From NCBI GenBank assembly GCA_964551455.1, contig CAZKDA010000107.1, forward strand, positions 1-15,962: DNA of 15,962 nt, given 5' to 3'. Position 1 is the first letter of the stretch. Each line of letters begins with the position of its first letter. The position numbers were made by a program, and so were the translations under genes. The DNA comes from JAHDHW01 sp964551455 (GTDB taxonomy: Bacteria; Bacteroidota; Bacteroidia; Chitinophagales; Saprospiraceae). This document shows positions 1 to 6,936 of this stretch, in pieces. The notes below the pieces were generated by a model that saw only the letters and a program-made list of their open reading frames with translations, searched no databases and was not told the origin of the DNA.

Positions 1-690
1 GATATGAACAATTCCGTTGGTTGGATTTGGATAGATTTTAAAATCCGGGAGATCGAGTTCTTTTACAGGAGTGAGAAAACAGGCGTTGGAGCCTAACGAG
101 TTGTATAAAACTTCGCCGTTTTCCATGTAGCAAAGTAAAGTAAAGGGATTGTCATAAAAGCATTCCCAAGGGTACTCTGAAATATGCGTACGGCTGCCGA
201 TACCTTGTATCCAATAAATGTAACCATACAGAGGCGTTTCAGGATTGGGTTCATCATGTTTTATTAAAGAAATTCGTTTTCTTTGTTCGTCATTATTCAG
301 AGTGATTGAGTCGATGTTTTGGACTAACAAGACGCATGGTTCTTGGTAAAAGTGAACCTCAAAAGTATCGCCTACTTCCAGAGAAAAATCAAATAACAAC
401 TGTTCTTCATTTTCTTCATATTTATAAATGCGGTGTAGAGAATCTTCTCTCATAAAAATATTTGATTGCCCCCAACCATTTGTTAATAAAGAATCTGTTG
501 AACCAAACATTTTTTTGTACACAATATTATTGATCGTTGTATCACCCGAAAATTTGATGGCAAAGGTGTGATAATCCGGTCCAAAGCCTTGGGATAAAAC
601 CGTCCATACCTTATTTTCTTCAATGGTGATTTGGGCGAAGTTCTTGGAAGTTGCGAAAAGCAAGAGTGAAAAGAGGAGGGTTTGTTTCAT
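1..690 (-). CDS. Secreted protein with T9SS type A sorting domain, 3' end cut by window edge
   Basis: An open frame of 230 codons runs from an ATG at 690-688 to the left edge without a stop, so the C-terminus lies outside. Residues 1-19 (MKQTLLFSLLLFATSKNFAQ) look like a signal peptide ending in FAQ, as is common in Bacteroidota exported proteins. The middle is rich in aromatic and acidic residues, with the phrases GYIYWIQGIGSRTHISEY and ECFYDNPFTLLCYMENGEVLY. The last visible residues read DFKIYPNPTNGIVHI, the opening of a type A (Por) T9SS sorting domain. Export through the Sec system and then across the outer membrane by T9SS is inferred from that domain. Only about 60 residues of the domain should be missing, giving a full length near 280-300 aa. 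The enzymatic or binding role is not recognisable. The gene is divergent from the FtsX-like gene and has its own promoter-like site upstream. Confidence 0.85.
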   Translation of the reverse strand, partial: MKQTLLFSLLLFATSKNFAQITIEENKVWTVLSQGFGPDYHTFAIKFSGDTTINNIVYKKMFGSTDSLLTNGWGQSNIFMREDSLHRIYKYEENEEQLLFDFSLEVGDTFEVHFYQEPCVLLVQNIDSITLNNDEQRKRISLIKHDEPNPETPLYGYIYWIQGIGSRTHISEYPWECFYDNPFTLLCYMENGEVLYNSLGSNACFLTPVKELDLPDFKIYPNPTNGIVHI

Positions 691-793
691 GTTTTTATAG
701 TTTTAAAAAAAGTTTGAGCAATAATTCTGAAAGAAATGCTTTGGGAATGAATTGTTGTAGCTGTTTTAGTTTTTATTAGAAGACTGCAATGTC

Positions 794-825
794 CAAAATT
801 AGACAAAAGCATCAGAATTGTCAAA
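794..825 (-). promoter_or_regulatory. Bacteroidota-type promoter for the left-edge secreted protein gene
   Basis: Read on the minus strand, TTTG (825-822) is followed after 20 bases by TAATTTTG (801-794). This matches the Bacteroidota sigma factor consensus of a TTTG -33 box and a TAnnTTTG -7 box in both sequence and spacing. Transcription would begin near 788, leaving a leader of about 100 nt before the ATG at 690. The match is by eye only. Confidence 0.6.
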
Positions 826-1098
826 CTCAAAACACTATGTTTGTACTTCACTTGACAGAAATGATCGCCGGGAAAAGATGCACAAAAAAATATAGTACTC
901 TTGATCCCGATACGCCTGCCAATGCCAATTGATCTGCCCGGCTGCACTCGACAGGCAAGTGCCGACCAGGGTTTTGCACCAAAATACCACACGGCACGGC
1001 ACGCAGGTTTCCGGCTCAAGAATGCCCTGCCTTGCGAAAAAGAAAGCTCCGGCACACATGTCGGGGATAAACCCTATTCCCAAATTGAAAGCTTTTAA

Positions 1099-1106
1099 TA
1101 TTTTTG
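1099..1106 (+). promoter_or_regulatory. Possible -7 box for the FtsX-like gene
   Basis: TATTTTTG matches TAnnTTTG and lies 17 bases before the ATG at 1124, which would give a very short leader of about 11 nt. No TTG or TTTG is found at the expected distance upstream (near 1072-1080), so only half of the consensus is present. Confidence 0.35.
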
Positions 1107-1123
1107 CAGCGTAAACATCGAAT

Positions 1124-2293
1124 ATGAAAATTCTCAACCAATTGCTTTGGAGCGGTAAAAACAAATGGCAGATCGCAGGCGCTGCCATTGGCGCTTTTAT
1201 CGGCTTGTTTTTATTGCTTTCTGCGCTCCAGTTTTATTTTGATCTTCAAAAACTGATCAAAGGAGACCCATCCGCTGAGCAATTCATTTTAATCAACAAA
1301 AAAGTCAATTTATTCAACACACTTGGAGCGCGTTCAACCTTTACGGAAGAAGAAATTGCTAATCTTGAGTCACAGGATTTCATCCAGGATGTGGGCGTAT
1401 TTGTATCAAACCAATTCAAAGTAAGCGCGTCGAGCCAAATGCTGGGTTTTTATACGGAATTGTTTTTCGAAAGCCTTCCCGACGAGTACATCGATATTTC
1501 CAACAGCCGTTGGAACTGGTCGCAAGGCGATGCGGAAATTCCGATCATTCTTTCCAGGGATTACCTGGCGCTTTACAATTTTGGGTTTGCACCCAGCCAG
1601 GGTTTGCCGCAGTTTACACCGAACACCATCGGCAAATTGGCTATGAGCATTAACGTCAGTGGCAACGGGCTTCAAAAAACTTTCCAGGGAAGGATCATCG
1701 GTTTCAGCGACCGGATCAATTCCATCCTGGTTCCGCTTTCATTTATGACCTGGGCAAATGAAAATTTCGGCGATACGCAAAAACCACTTTCCTCCCGGCT
1801 GATCCTGAAAACCAACAATCCCTACTCCAACCAACTTTCTGAATATCTGGAAAAAAACAACTATGAAGTCAGCAGCGGTCGCCTCATCGGAGGACAACTT
1901 TCCACTTTGCTGCACAGTATCATTTCCATCGTAGCGGCCATCGGCGTGATCATTTTCCTCTTGTCGGTGCTGATCTTCATGCTTAATTTCCAGCTCATTA
2001 TCTCCCAATCAAAGGAAGATATTCGGCTGCTGCTCCAATTGGGTTACAAGACTCGCCAGATCAGCAATGTGCTAATCCGCCACCTGGCTTATCTCTATGC
2101 CGTTGTTTTTGTGTTGACGGTAGCGGGATTATTTTTAAGCAGGATCGCTTTTGTAAAATGGTTTGCCAACCAGGGTTTCAGCATCCAGAGTGGCCTGCAC
2201 TTCGGCGTTTATGCGGCGATCGTTCTCTTTTCCATTGCTTTTGTGGTTTTGAATGTTCAAAACATTCGCAAAAATGTGAGTCGGCTATTTTGA
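1124..2293 (+). CDS. FtsX-like ABC transporter permease, no ATPase gene adjacent
   Basis: This 389-residue membrane protein has the classic FtsX/MacB permease plan: one N-terminal transmembrane helix (about 16-37), a large extracytoplasmic domain (about 40-255), and three C-terminal helices (about 264-290, 320-341 and 359-378). The cytoplasmic loop between helices 2 and 3 carries the family-like phrase EDIRLLLQLGYKTRQIS, equivalent to the E-I-x-x-L-x-x-L-G segment that contacts the ATPase in FtsX-like permeases. Such proteins pair with an ABC ATPase and transmit ATP hydrolysis to the periplasm (lipoprotein release, cell-wall hydrolase control, export). No ATPase gene is adjacent, so the partner must be encoded elsewhere or the protein acts alone. 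The substrate cannot be told. The start ATG at 1124 leaves the first helix near the N-terminus, as expected, with no Shine-Dalgarno. The stop codon runs straight into 8-bp tandem repeats. Confidence 0.75.
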   Translation: MKILNQLLWSGKNKWQIAGAAIGAFIGLFLLLSALQFYFDLQKLIKGDPSAEQFILINKKVNLFNTLGARSTFTEEEIANLESQDFIQDVGVFVSNQFKVSASSQMLGFYTELFFESLPDEYIDISNSRWNWSQGDAEIPIILSRDYLALYNFGFAPSQGLPQFTPNTIGKLAMSINVSGNGLQKTFQGRIIGFSDRINSILVPLSFMTWANENFGDTQKPLSSRLILKTNNPYSNQLSEYLEKNNYEVSSGRLIGGQLSTLLHSIISIVAAIGVIIFLLSVLIFMLNFQLIISQSKEDIRLLLQLGYKTRQISNVLIRHLAYLYAVVFVLTVAGLFLSRIAFVKWFANQGFSIQSGLHFGVYAAIVLFSIAFVVLNVQNIRKNVSRLF

Positions 2294-2331
2294 TTTGTTA
2301 ATTTGCTGATTTGCTAATTTGCTAATTTGCT
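2292..2331. repeat. Five tandem 8-bp repeats (ATTTGCTR-type)
   Basis: Five consecutive 8-mers read GATTTGTT, AATTTGCT, GATTTGCT, AATTTGCT, AATTTGCT. The array begins inside the stop codon of the FtsX-like gene. A related pair, TTTGCGGA twice, lies at 2382-2397 on the other side of the palindrome at 2343-2381. The unit length is not a multiple of three, so the array is not a protein repeat. Confidence 0.8.
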
Positions 2332-2342
2332 GATACCTCCTG

Positions 2343-2381
2343 CGTGTGCCTGCCTGCCGAAGCAGTACAGGCAGGCACACG
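2343..2381. repeat. Perfect 14-bp inverted repeat of the CCTGCCTG type
   Basis: CGTGTGCCTGCCTG (2343-2356) is the exact reverse complement of CAGGCAGGCACACG (2368-2381), with an 11-base spacer. It would form a very stable hairpin in either strand but has no T-tract after it, so it is not a typical intrinsic terminator. The CCTGCCTG core recurs in the hairpin at 5356-5387, which points to a dispersed REP-like family. Confidence 0.85.
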
Positions 2382-2430
2382 TTTGCGGATTTGCGGATTT
2401 GTGTCTGTTGTAAAGTTGTGATGTCTGATG

Positions 2431-2491
2431 TCCCGACCTTGTCGGGATCTACTCCCGCTAAACCAGCGGGATTCGATCTGATGTCTCGAAT
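2431..2491. repeat. Cluster of three small perfect hairpins
   Basis: Three inverted repeats follow one another. TCCCGAC/GTCGGGA (2431-2447) has a 3-base loop. TCCCGCT/AGCGGGA (2453-2471) has a 5-base loop. ATTCGA/TCGAAT (2471-2491) has a 9-base loop. The remaining stretch to 2640 is AT-rich, and I see no gene or clear promoter in it. Similar TCCCGA-type palindromes recur at 7354-7368 and near 7443-7463. The last hairpin is followed by TTTTG, so weak termination after the FtsX-like gene is possible. Confidence 0.6.
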
Positions 2492-2640
2492 TTTGTAAAA
2501 AACAAAAAAGACAATATTAAATTTCATCTTTTCAACAGAATCTGAAAAAAAAATCGGTTGACAATGAAATATTAAAATGAATTATCCTATATTCACTTCC
2601 GCATCTAATTAAACCCAATTTTTAAAAAATCAAAAATACT

Positions 2641-3471
2641 ATGAGCGTAAAAACCATTTCACTGCTTGTTATTACCGGCTTGTATTTTTGGGCGGCTCAA
2701 TACCGATACACCTGCGGTATTAAAAAGGTATGTAACGGACAGGATCCGACAAGTGCTGAATCTGAAGATTCCGCCTATCCTGAAGAGTTCGGGCCACTGA
2801 CATTCAAATACAACGATCCGAATGCCTACACCAGCCCGGTCAACTTTACGGCATTTAAAGAAAACATTCTTAAAGGAAAATCTGAGGACAACATCCTGGA
2901 GATCACCGGTTTATATTTTGATGGCGAAACTGCGCCCGAAGGCCACGAAAATCTTGGTCTCGCCAGGGCAAACAGCGTCAGGACGCTCTTCACGGGCGAC
3001 ATCCCCGAAGAAAGCATCCGGCTGTTGAGCAAAGAAGTTGAACCTTTTGAAAACGCACAAACCGATCCTTTCAAAGGCGTCGAATTCAAATGGATCGAAG
3101 TAAAAGTCGAGGAAGCCGAAGTCATTCAATTGGCCGACAGGGCGGTGATGTTATTTCCCGTAGGTTCCACAGGTATGGTCAGAGACCCCGCGATCAATAA
3201 ATATTTTGACGATCTCGCCGCCAATATTAAGATTACGGGGGAAAAAATCCTGCTGACCGGACATACCGACAATACCGGTAGCGAAGAAAGCAACCTCACA
3301 CTCGGCATGGGAAGAGCACAGGCGATCAGGGATATCCTCATTTCAAAAGGCATTGACAAAAATATCATCACTGTTGAATCCAAAGGAGAATCCGATCCGG
3401 TCACCACCAACGAAACCGAAGCGGGTAAACACCAGAACAGACGCGTAGAACTCAGACTTATCAAACAATAA
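2641..3471 (+). CDS. OmpA-family protein with two OmpA-like halves
   Basis: The protein is 276 residues. A hydrophobic N-terminal segment (about 5-20) acts as signal or membrane anchor. C25 and C31 follow it, but no convincing lipobox is seen. The C-terminal half (about 168-275) is a typical OmpA domain: LTGHTDNTG (205-213), LGMGRAQAIRDIL (221-233) and NRRVEL (266-271). D210 and R225 occupy the places of the residues that bind diaminopimelate of peptidoglycan in OmpA. The first half (about 66-156) shows the same pattern in weaker form: ITGLYFDGE (88-96), LGLARANSVRTLF (105-117) and a following P-E-E-S-I-R-L-L-S segment. It retains D94 and R109 in the equivalent positions. The product probably sits in the periplasm and binds the cell wall. 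It lies 25 nt before the next gene and likely shares its transcript. The ATG at 2641 is used because the hydrophobic segment follows at once. Confidence 0.85.
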   Translation: MSVKTISLLVITGLYFWAAQYRYTCGIKKVCNGQDPTSAESEDSAYPEEFGPLTFKYNDPNAYTSPVNFTAFKENILKGKSEDNILEITGLYFDGETAPEGHENLGLARANSVRTLFTGDIPEESIRLLSKEVEPFENAQTDPFKGVEFKWIEVKVEEAEVIQLADRAVMLFPVGSTGMVRDPAINKYFDDLAANIKITGEKILLTGHTDNTGSEESNLTLGMGRAQAIRDILISKGIDKNIITVESKGESDPVTTNETEAGKHQNRRVELRLIKQ

Positions 3472-3496
3472 TCTATCAAAACAAAATTACCATACT

Positions 3497-4150
3497 ATGT
3501 TACTATTATCACAAGTTTACAGAGATCTCAGCATAGAAATTTTACTATGGCTTCTTGGCGCTTTCCTCTTAGGTTATATCCTCCGGTATATTATCGGCGC
3601 CAAATGGAAAACAAGGACATTCGAACTCGAAAAAGACCTGGCTGCCATGACGGCAAAAGCCAATAATCTGGAAGCTGACCTGAGCACCGCCAGATATGAT
3701 AAAGAAAAAATTATAGGAGAACTCAACAAGGCGAAAAAAGAAAATGCCGACCTTTATTTCAAGCTCAAAGCCCTTGAAGAAACGCTGCAAACTGACGAAG
3801 CGACGGCTCCCGAACGCAATTATGGCAGCGATGCCGAGCAAATAAAATCAGCTCCGCTAGGCTTCGCCGCCACTCATATCGAGGTGGATGATCCGAAATT
3901 GAACGATCTGAAAATTGTGGAAGGCATAGGTCCGAAAATAGAAGAGTTGCTGAAAAAAGAAGGAATCGCCAACCTCGCGGTTTTAGCGAAAGCGGCACCC
4001 GAAGACATTAAATCCATCCTCGATAAAGACGGAGAAAGGTTCACACTGGCCGATCCTGCCACCTGGCCGAGACAAGCCGAAATGGCCGTGGAGGGAAATT
4101 GGGACAAACTCCAGGAATACCAGGATCATTTGAAGGGTGGCAAAGAATAG
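3497..4150 (+). CDS. Membrane-anchored coiled-coil protein with C-terminal helix-hairpin-helix domain
   Basis: The protein is 217 residues. A transmembrane helix lies at about 14-33, followed by basic residues (R30, K36, K38, R40), so the positive-inside rule places the remainder in the cytoplasm. A charged heptad-like coiled coil covers about 42-98. A low-complexity linker leads to a helix-hairpin-helix region (about 136-176) with LKIVEGIGPKIEELL, whose GIGPK hairpin is typical of HhH motifs. A tail follows with the phrase DPATWPRQAEMAVEGNWDKL (186-205). This HhH-plus-tail module resembles the one fused to ribosomal protein L21 in some Bacteroidota (from memory). HhH motifs usually contact DNA non-specifically or mediate protein contacts. 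The role here is unknown. It is the second gene of the unit with the OmpA-family gene and is followed by a strong terminator. Confidence 0.75.
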   Translation: MLLLSQVYRDLSIEILLWLLGAFLLGYILRYIIGAKWKTRTFELEKDLAAMTAKANNLEADLSTARYDKEKIIGELNKAKKENADLYFKLKALEETLQTDEATAPERNYGSDAEQIKSAPLGFAATHIEVDDPKLNDLKIVEGIGPKIEELLKKEGIANLAVLAKAAPEDIKSILDKDGERFTLADPATWPRQAEMAVEGNWDKLQEYQDHLKGGKE

Positions 4151-4200
4151 ATAATATAATCGGTTTTTGGGTTATGCCGGTGTAGTCACCCGGCTAACAC

Positions 4201-4239
4201 GGAAAAGGGCTTTGATCTATCAAAGCCTTTTCCTTTTTA
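4201..4239 (+). terminator. Intrinsic terminator after the OmpA/HhH unit
   Basis: GGAAAAGGGCTTTGA pairs with TCAAAGCCTTTTCC (one bulged G, short loop), and TTTTTAT follows immediately. It lies 50 nt after the stop codon of the HhH gene. On the opposite strand the same stem has no T-run. A weak AT-rich hairpin (4265-4251 on the minus strand, then six T) could instead serve nusB. Confidence 0.85.
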
Positions 4240-4288
4240 TGGAAAAAACACTATTCTTAAAATAGATTTGCAGTTTGGTAAGTCGCCT

Positions 4289-5221
4289 TCAATCCAGCAG
4301 CCCCCTGCCCTCTTTTTTGATCTTACCTTCTTTGTCCAGCTTTTTCATCAGGCGATCTAAAATGCCATTGATGAAATCTTTGCTCTTGTCGGTGCTGTAC
4401 ATTTTGGAAATTTCAACAAACTCGTTGATGGTGACTTTGGTAGGAATAGACGGAAAGATCATGAGTTCGCTGAGCGCCATTTTGAGCGATAGCATATCAA
4501 TGACCGCCACCCGGTCGGCGTCCCAGTTTTTCAAAGCCGGTTCAATGATCTCCAGGAGTTGATCGTTCTTGTCGCAAACATCTTTGAGTAAAGCTTCACC
4601 AAAATCGACGGTAGTTTCATCTTGTGGTTTATGAGTACCGCAAAAATCCAAATCGTCGGGCAAAGCCTTGATCGTTTTTTTGATGGTTCCGACGATCAAT
4701 GATTTATCATCCACCCACAGCGGAAATGTATCTTCCATCACTTCGTTGTAGATTTCTTTGCCGACCATGGATTTATAAAGCTCCAGCAAAATTTTGCGGT
4801 CGTCTTCGGTGGAAGTGGTTTCGTTCAGGTATTTTTTGTAATCATCATTTTTCGCAAAATCGATATATAATTTTCGAACAAAATCCTCATCGATTTTGGC
4901 GTCGAAATCGTATTCTTTAACCAGTTCTCTGAAATTCTTGTTAGTGATGATCGATTGAACGAGATCGTTTTGAAACAATTTAGGTGTGAACAGTTTATCT
5001 TCTTCGGTAGGAAGGTGTTTATTTGCTCTTCGTTCAGCGTCTTTTTCGGCGTATTTTGCAACTTTCATCAAAAAGTGCAAATTGAAAATATACAATTCAA
5101 AAGATTGTTGGATACTTTCCCTGTAACTTTTCAATACATCTTCAAAAATCAACTCCGGATCTCTGCTCATTGCGTAGAGCATCTGCATTACTTTAATGCG
5201 GATATTTCGTCTGCTTAGCAT
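4289..5221 (-). CDS. nusB: Transcription antitermination factor NusB, long Bacteroidota form
   Basis: The protein is 310 residues, about twice the usual 130-150. The N-terminus has the NusB signature RRNIRIKVMQMLYA (about residues 4-17). The C-terminal part has NWDADRVAVIDMLSLKMALSE followed by IPTKVTINEFVEISKMYST and KDFINGILDRL, which matches the conserved NusB fold that binds boxA RNA together with ribosomal protein S10. The middle third or so (about 45-190) is an insertion rich in acidic and aromatic residues that separates these parts. Long NusB proteins of this type are usual in Bacteroidota. NusB promotes antitermination of rRNA operons and acts in the cytoplasm. The gene lies downstream of the DoxX gene on the same strand with a 169-nt gap that holds a hairpin. 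Cotranscription is possible but not shown. Confidence 0.92.
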   Translation of the reverse strand: MLSRRNIRIKVMQMLYAMSRDPELIFEDVLKSYRESIQQSFELYIFNLHFLMKVAKYAEKDAERRANKHLPTEEDKLFTPKLFQNDLVQSIITNKNFRELVKEYDFDAKIDEDFVRKLYIDFAKNDDYKKYLNETTSTEDDRKILLELYKSMVGKEIYNEVMEDTFPLWVDDKSLIVGTIKKTIKALPDDLDFCGTHKPQDETTVDFGEALLKDVCDKNDQLLEIIEPALKNWDADRVAVIDMLSLKMALSELMIFPSIPTKVTINEFVEISKMYSTDKSKDFINGILDRLMKKLDKEGKIKKEGRGLLD

Positions 5222-5355
5222 AATTTCAAATTAACAACTTGGGTTGTTTAAATACATTTCGCAAAGAAAGGTATTTTTTTCTAAAGCTGGTGGTTATATT
5301 CAAAAAAAAGCAATTTTTGTATATTGAAGAAATATGCTCAATACAGCCTGTGGAG

Positions 5356-5387
5356 CCTGCCTGCCTTGCAAAGGCAGGGCAGGCAGG
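5356..5387. repeat. REP-like hairpin of the CCTGCCTG family
   Basis: CCTGCCTGCC (5356-5365) pairs exactly with GGCAGGCAGG (5378-5387). Inner TTGC and GCAG extend the stem to 14 pairs with one wobble and a 4-base loop. It starts 3 nt after the stop codon of the DoxX gene. No T-run follows on the minus strand, so it looks more like a dispersed repeat that could stabilise the mRNA end than a terminator. Confidence 0.75.
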
Positions 5388-5390
5388 TTG

Positions 5391-6869
5391 TCAATTCATA
5401 TACTTTGCTTTTATTTCTGCGTATTCCGGCAATTTTTTATAATGCCATTTTTGGATGATCTTACCGTCTTTCAACAAGACAACACCGGGATTGGAACGCA
5501 CAATGGTTTTCAGCAAAATATCATCGGCTACATAAAATGGAAAAGCCGTTTGTGTGTCGTGCCGGAAGGATTCGATCAGTTCCTCTCCGGCGCCTCCGGC
5601 GATGGCATAAACTTTATAACCGTCTTTTTCAGCAGCTTCAGCCAGCGGATTGATCTTTTCACGATATGCCTTTTGGAATTTTTTGCTCCATTCATATTCG
5701 TATTCCGTAATGGTACGAGAAGTTACATTAGCCGGATTCCGGACGTAGATGATCGTATCGGGTGAAACGATCGAGTCATTGACCCACGTGGTATCATTTA
5801 CCGAGATCGAGGTTGATTCTGCGGTGTGATACATTTTGTGGCTCACGATCATAAAATGATAGTCGGGGTTGTTCAATATCTCCTCCGTCATGTCGGTACC
5901 ATCAACCATTTCGACGGCAAAGTCACTGATCTTTGTGGCTTCAATTTCGGGTTCGGATTTGATCTGCTCGTACTCCCATTCTTCTTTCGGATAGTTTTTA
6001 AATTCTTTCAAAAAGGTTTCATAATCCAGTTCGATCACTTCCTTTGTAGTTTTATTTGTAAGGTTGTATCCCAAAATCTGAACATTCGCAGCCGCATTTT
6101 TTTCAGCTTCATACTTTCCCCGAAGATCTACGCCTTCCGCAAAAGGGCGAAAATCGGTATGCGGCAGATCCCAAGAATAATTACTCAGGCAATATAGGAA
6201 CACGATCAGCGCAGAACCACCGACAACAAAGACGCGGTATCTATCCGCAAGCAATTGGTGCATGTCCTTGCTCCGGATCAAAAAATATATTGCGGGTATC
6301 AACAAGAAGATGTCTTTGAAAAAAGAAATTTTCGGTTTCAGTTTTAAAAAATCGCCAAAACATCCGCAATCGGTCACTTTCATATTGGTTTCGACATAAG
6401 GCCCCCATTTGCCAAATTCAAAGAAATTGGCGCCCGCAGGAACATAACCGGTGAGAAAGGTAAACCCCGTGAGGAAAGTGAAAAATGCAACCATGATGAA
6501 AAAAGCCCAACTGGAAAACTTAGGCCAGATACCGATCAACAGCATCAGTCCCAACATGATCTCGAAAACGATCATCATCACCGAAAAGCCTGTGGAATAT
6601 CCGGAAAGCCAGGGAAACAATGGCGCGAGAAAAGACATCCAGGTTTCGCCGAAAGTATATTCAAACTCAGAAAAATATTGCTCCATTTTATAGGCGGTAC
6701 CCAATGGGTCAATAGCCTTTACCCATCCTGAAAATATAAATAACGAGCCGGTGAATGCCTGTAGGAAAGTCATCGGCCAGCTTTTATGTTTTTTCAGCAC
6801 TTGTCCGATGATCAAAGTGAAAACCAGGGCAATAGCGCCAATCATCAATGTTAATGAACCAAGCGTCAT
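5391..6869 (-). CDS. BT_3928-family protein: DoxX-like membrane domain plus thioredoxin-like C-terminal half
   Basis: The protein is 492 residues and resembles the Bacteroidota family named after BT_3928. The N-terminal half is a membrane domain with helices at about 5-23, 36-52, 95-115, 120-142, 185-199 and 212-229. It contains SGWVKAIDPLGTAYKMEQYF (47-66) and the cysteine motif DCGCFGDFLKL (167-177), which also occurs in MauE/DoxX-type proteins. The soluble C-terminal half (about 235-492) is probably periplasmic. It ends in a thioredoxin-like segment, SNPGVVLLKDGKIIQKW, but no C-x-x-C is visible in that half. DoxX and MauE relatives are linked with quinone or thiol redox reactions, but the role of this family is not established. 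The ATG at 6869 gives a proper first helix. The gene lies directly downstream of a DUF1599 remnant, whose promoter probably now drives it. A CCTGCCTG-type hairpin follows the stop. Confidence 0.85.
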   Translation of the reverse strand: MTLGSLTLMIGAIALVFTLIIGQVLKKHKSWPMTFLQAFTGSLFIFSGWVKAIDPLGTAYKMEQYFSEFEYTFGETWMSFLAPLFPWLSGYSTGFSVMMIVFEIMLGLMLLIGIWPKFSSWAFFIMVAFFTFLTGFTFLTGYVPAGANFFEFGKWGPYVETNMKVTDCGCFGDFLKLKPKISFFKDIFLLIPAIYFLIRSKDMHQLLADRYRVFVVGGSALIVFLYCLSNYSWDLPHTDFRPFAEGVDLRGKYEAEKNAAANVQILGYNLTNKTTKEVIELDYETFLKEFKNYPKEEWEYEQIKSEPEIEATKISDFAVEMVDGTDMTEEILNNPDYHFMIVSHKMYHTAESTSISVNDTTWVNDSIVSPDTIIYVRNPANVTSRTITEYEYEWSKKFQKAYREKINPLAEAAEKDGYKVYAIAGGAGEELIESFRHDTQTAFPFYVADDILLKTIVRSNPGVVLLKDGKIIQKWHYKKLPEYAEIKAKYMN

Positions 6870-6936
6870 AGCGGATATCAGGTTTTGATTATGGTGGAAT
6901 TAATTTCCATGAAATATTTACGAACGTTAGTTTCTC

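Larger units (their letters stand above)
691..1123. other. Divergent intergenic region with a GC-rich stretch
   Basis: This 433-bp gap separates the minus-strand secreted protein gene and the plus-strand FtsX-like gene. The left half (691-890) is AT-rich and holds the minus-strand leader and promoter. Positions about 905-1070 are clearly GC-richer and contain fragments such as CCTGCC, GGCACGGCACG and CTGCCTTGCG that resemble the CCTGCC-type repeats elsewhere in the window. Short open frames here show no recognisable protein features. I read the GC-rich part as a degenerate intergenic repeat, not as a gene. Confidence 0.4.

Noticed and set aside
687..1055. 122-codon minus-strand open frame overlapping the secreted protein's start
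   Set aside because: It runs through the leader and promoter region, has no protein-like composition, and the adjacent frame holds a signal peptide and a sorting domain.
901..1114. Short plus-strand frames before the FtsX-like gene
   Set aside because: They lie in the GC-rich repeat-like stretch, have no recognisable motif, and are not supported by a ribosome binding or promoter signal.
2292..2401. CRISPR-like array
   Set aside because: The repeat units are only 8 bp, directly adjacent and without spacers, and no cas genes are present.
2558..2595. Promoter for the OmpA gene (TTGACA with TATATTCA)
   Set aside because: The spacing is about 27 bases and the -7 side fits the Bacteroidota consensus poorly, so it could not be supported.
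5334..5765. 143-codon plus-strand frame antisense to the DoxX gene
   Set aside because: It crosses the REP-like hairpin and mirrors a well-supported family member on the other strand.
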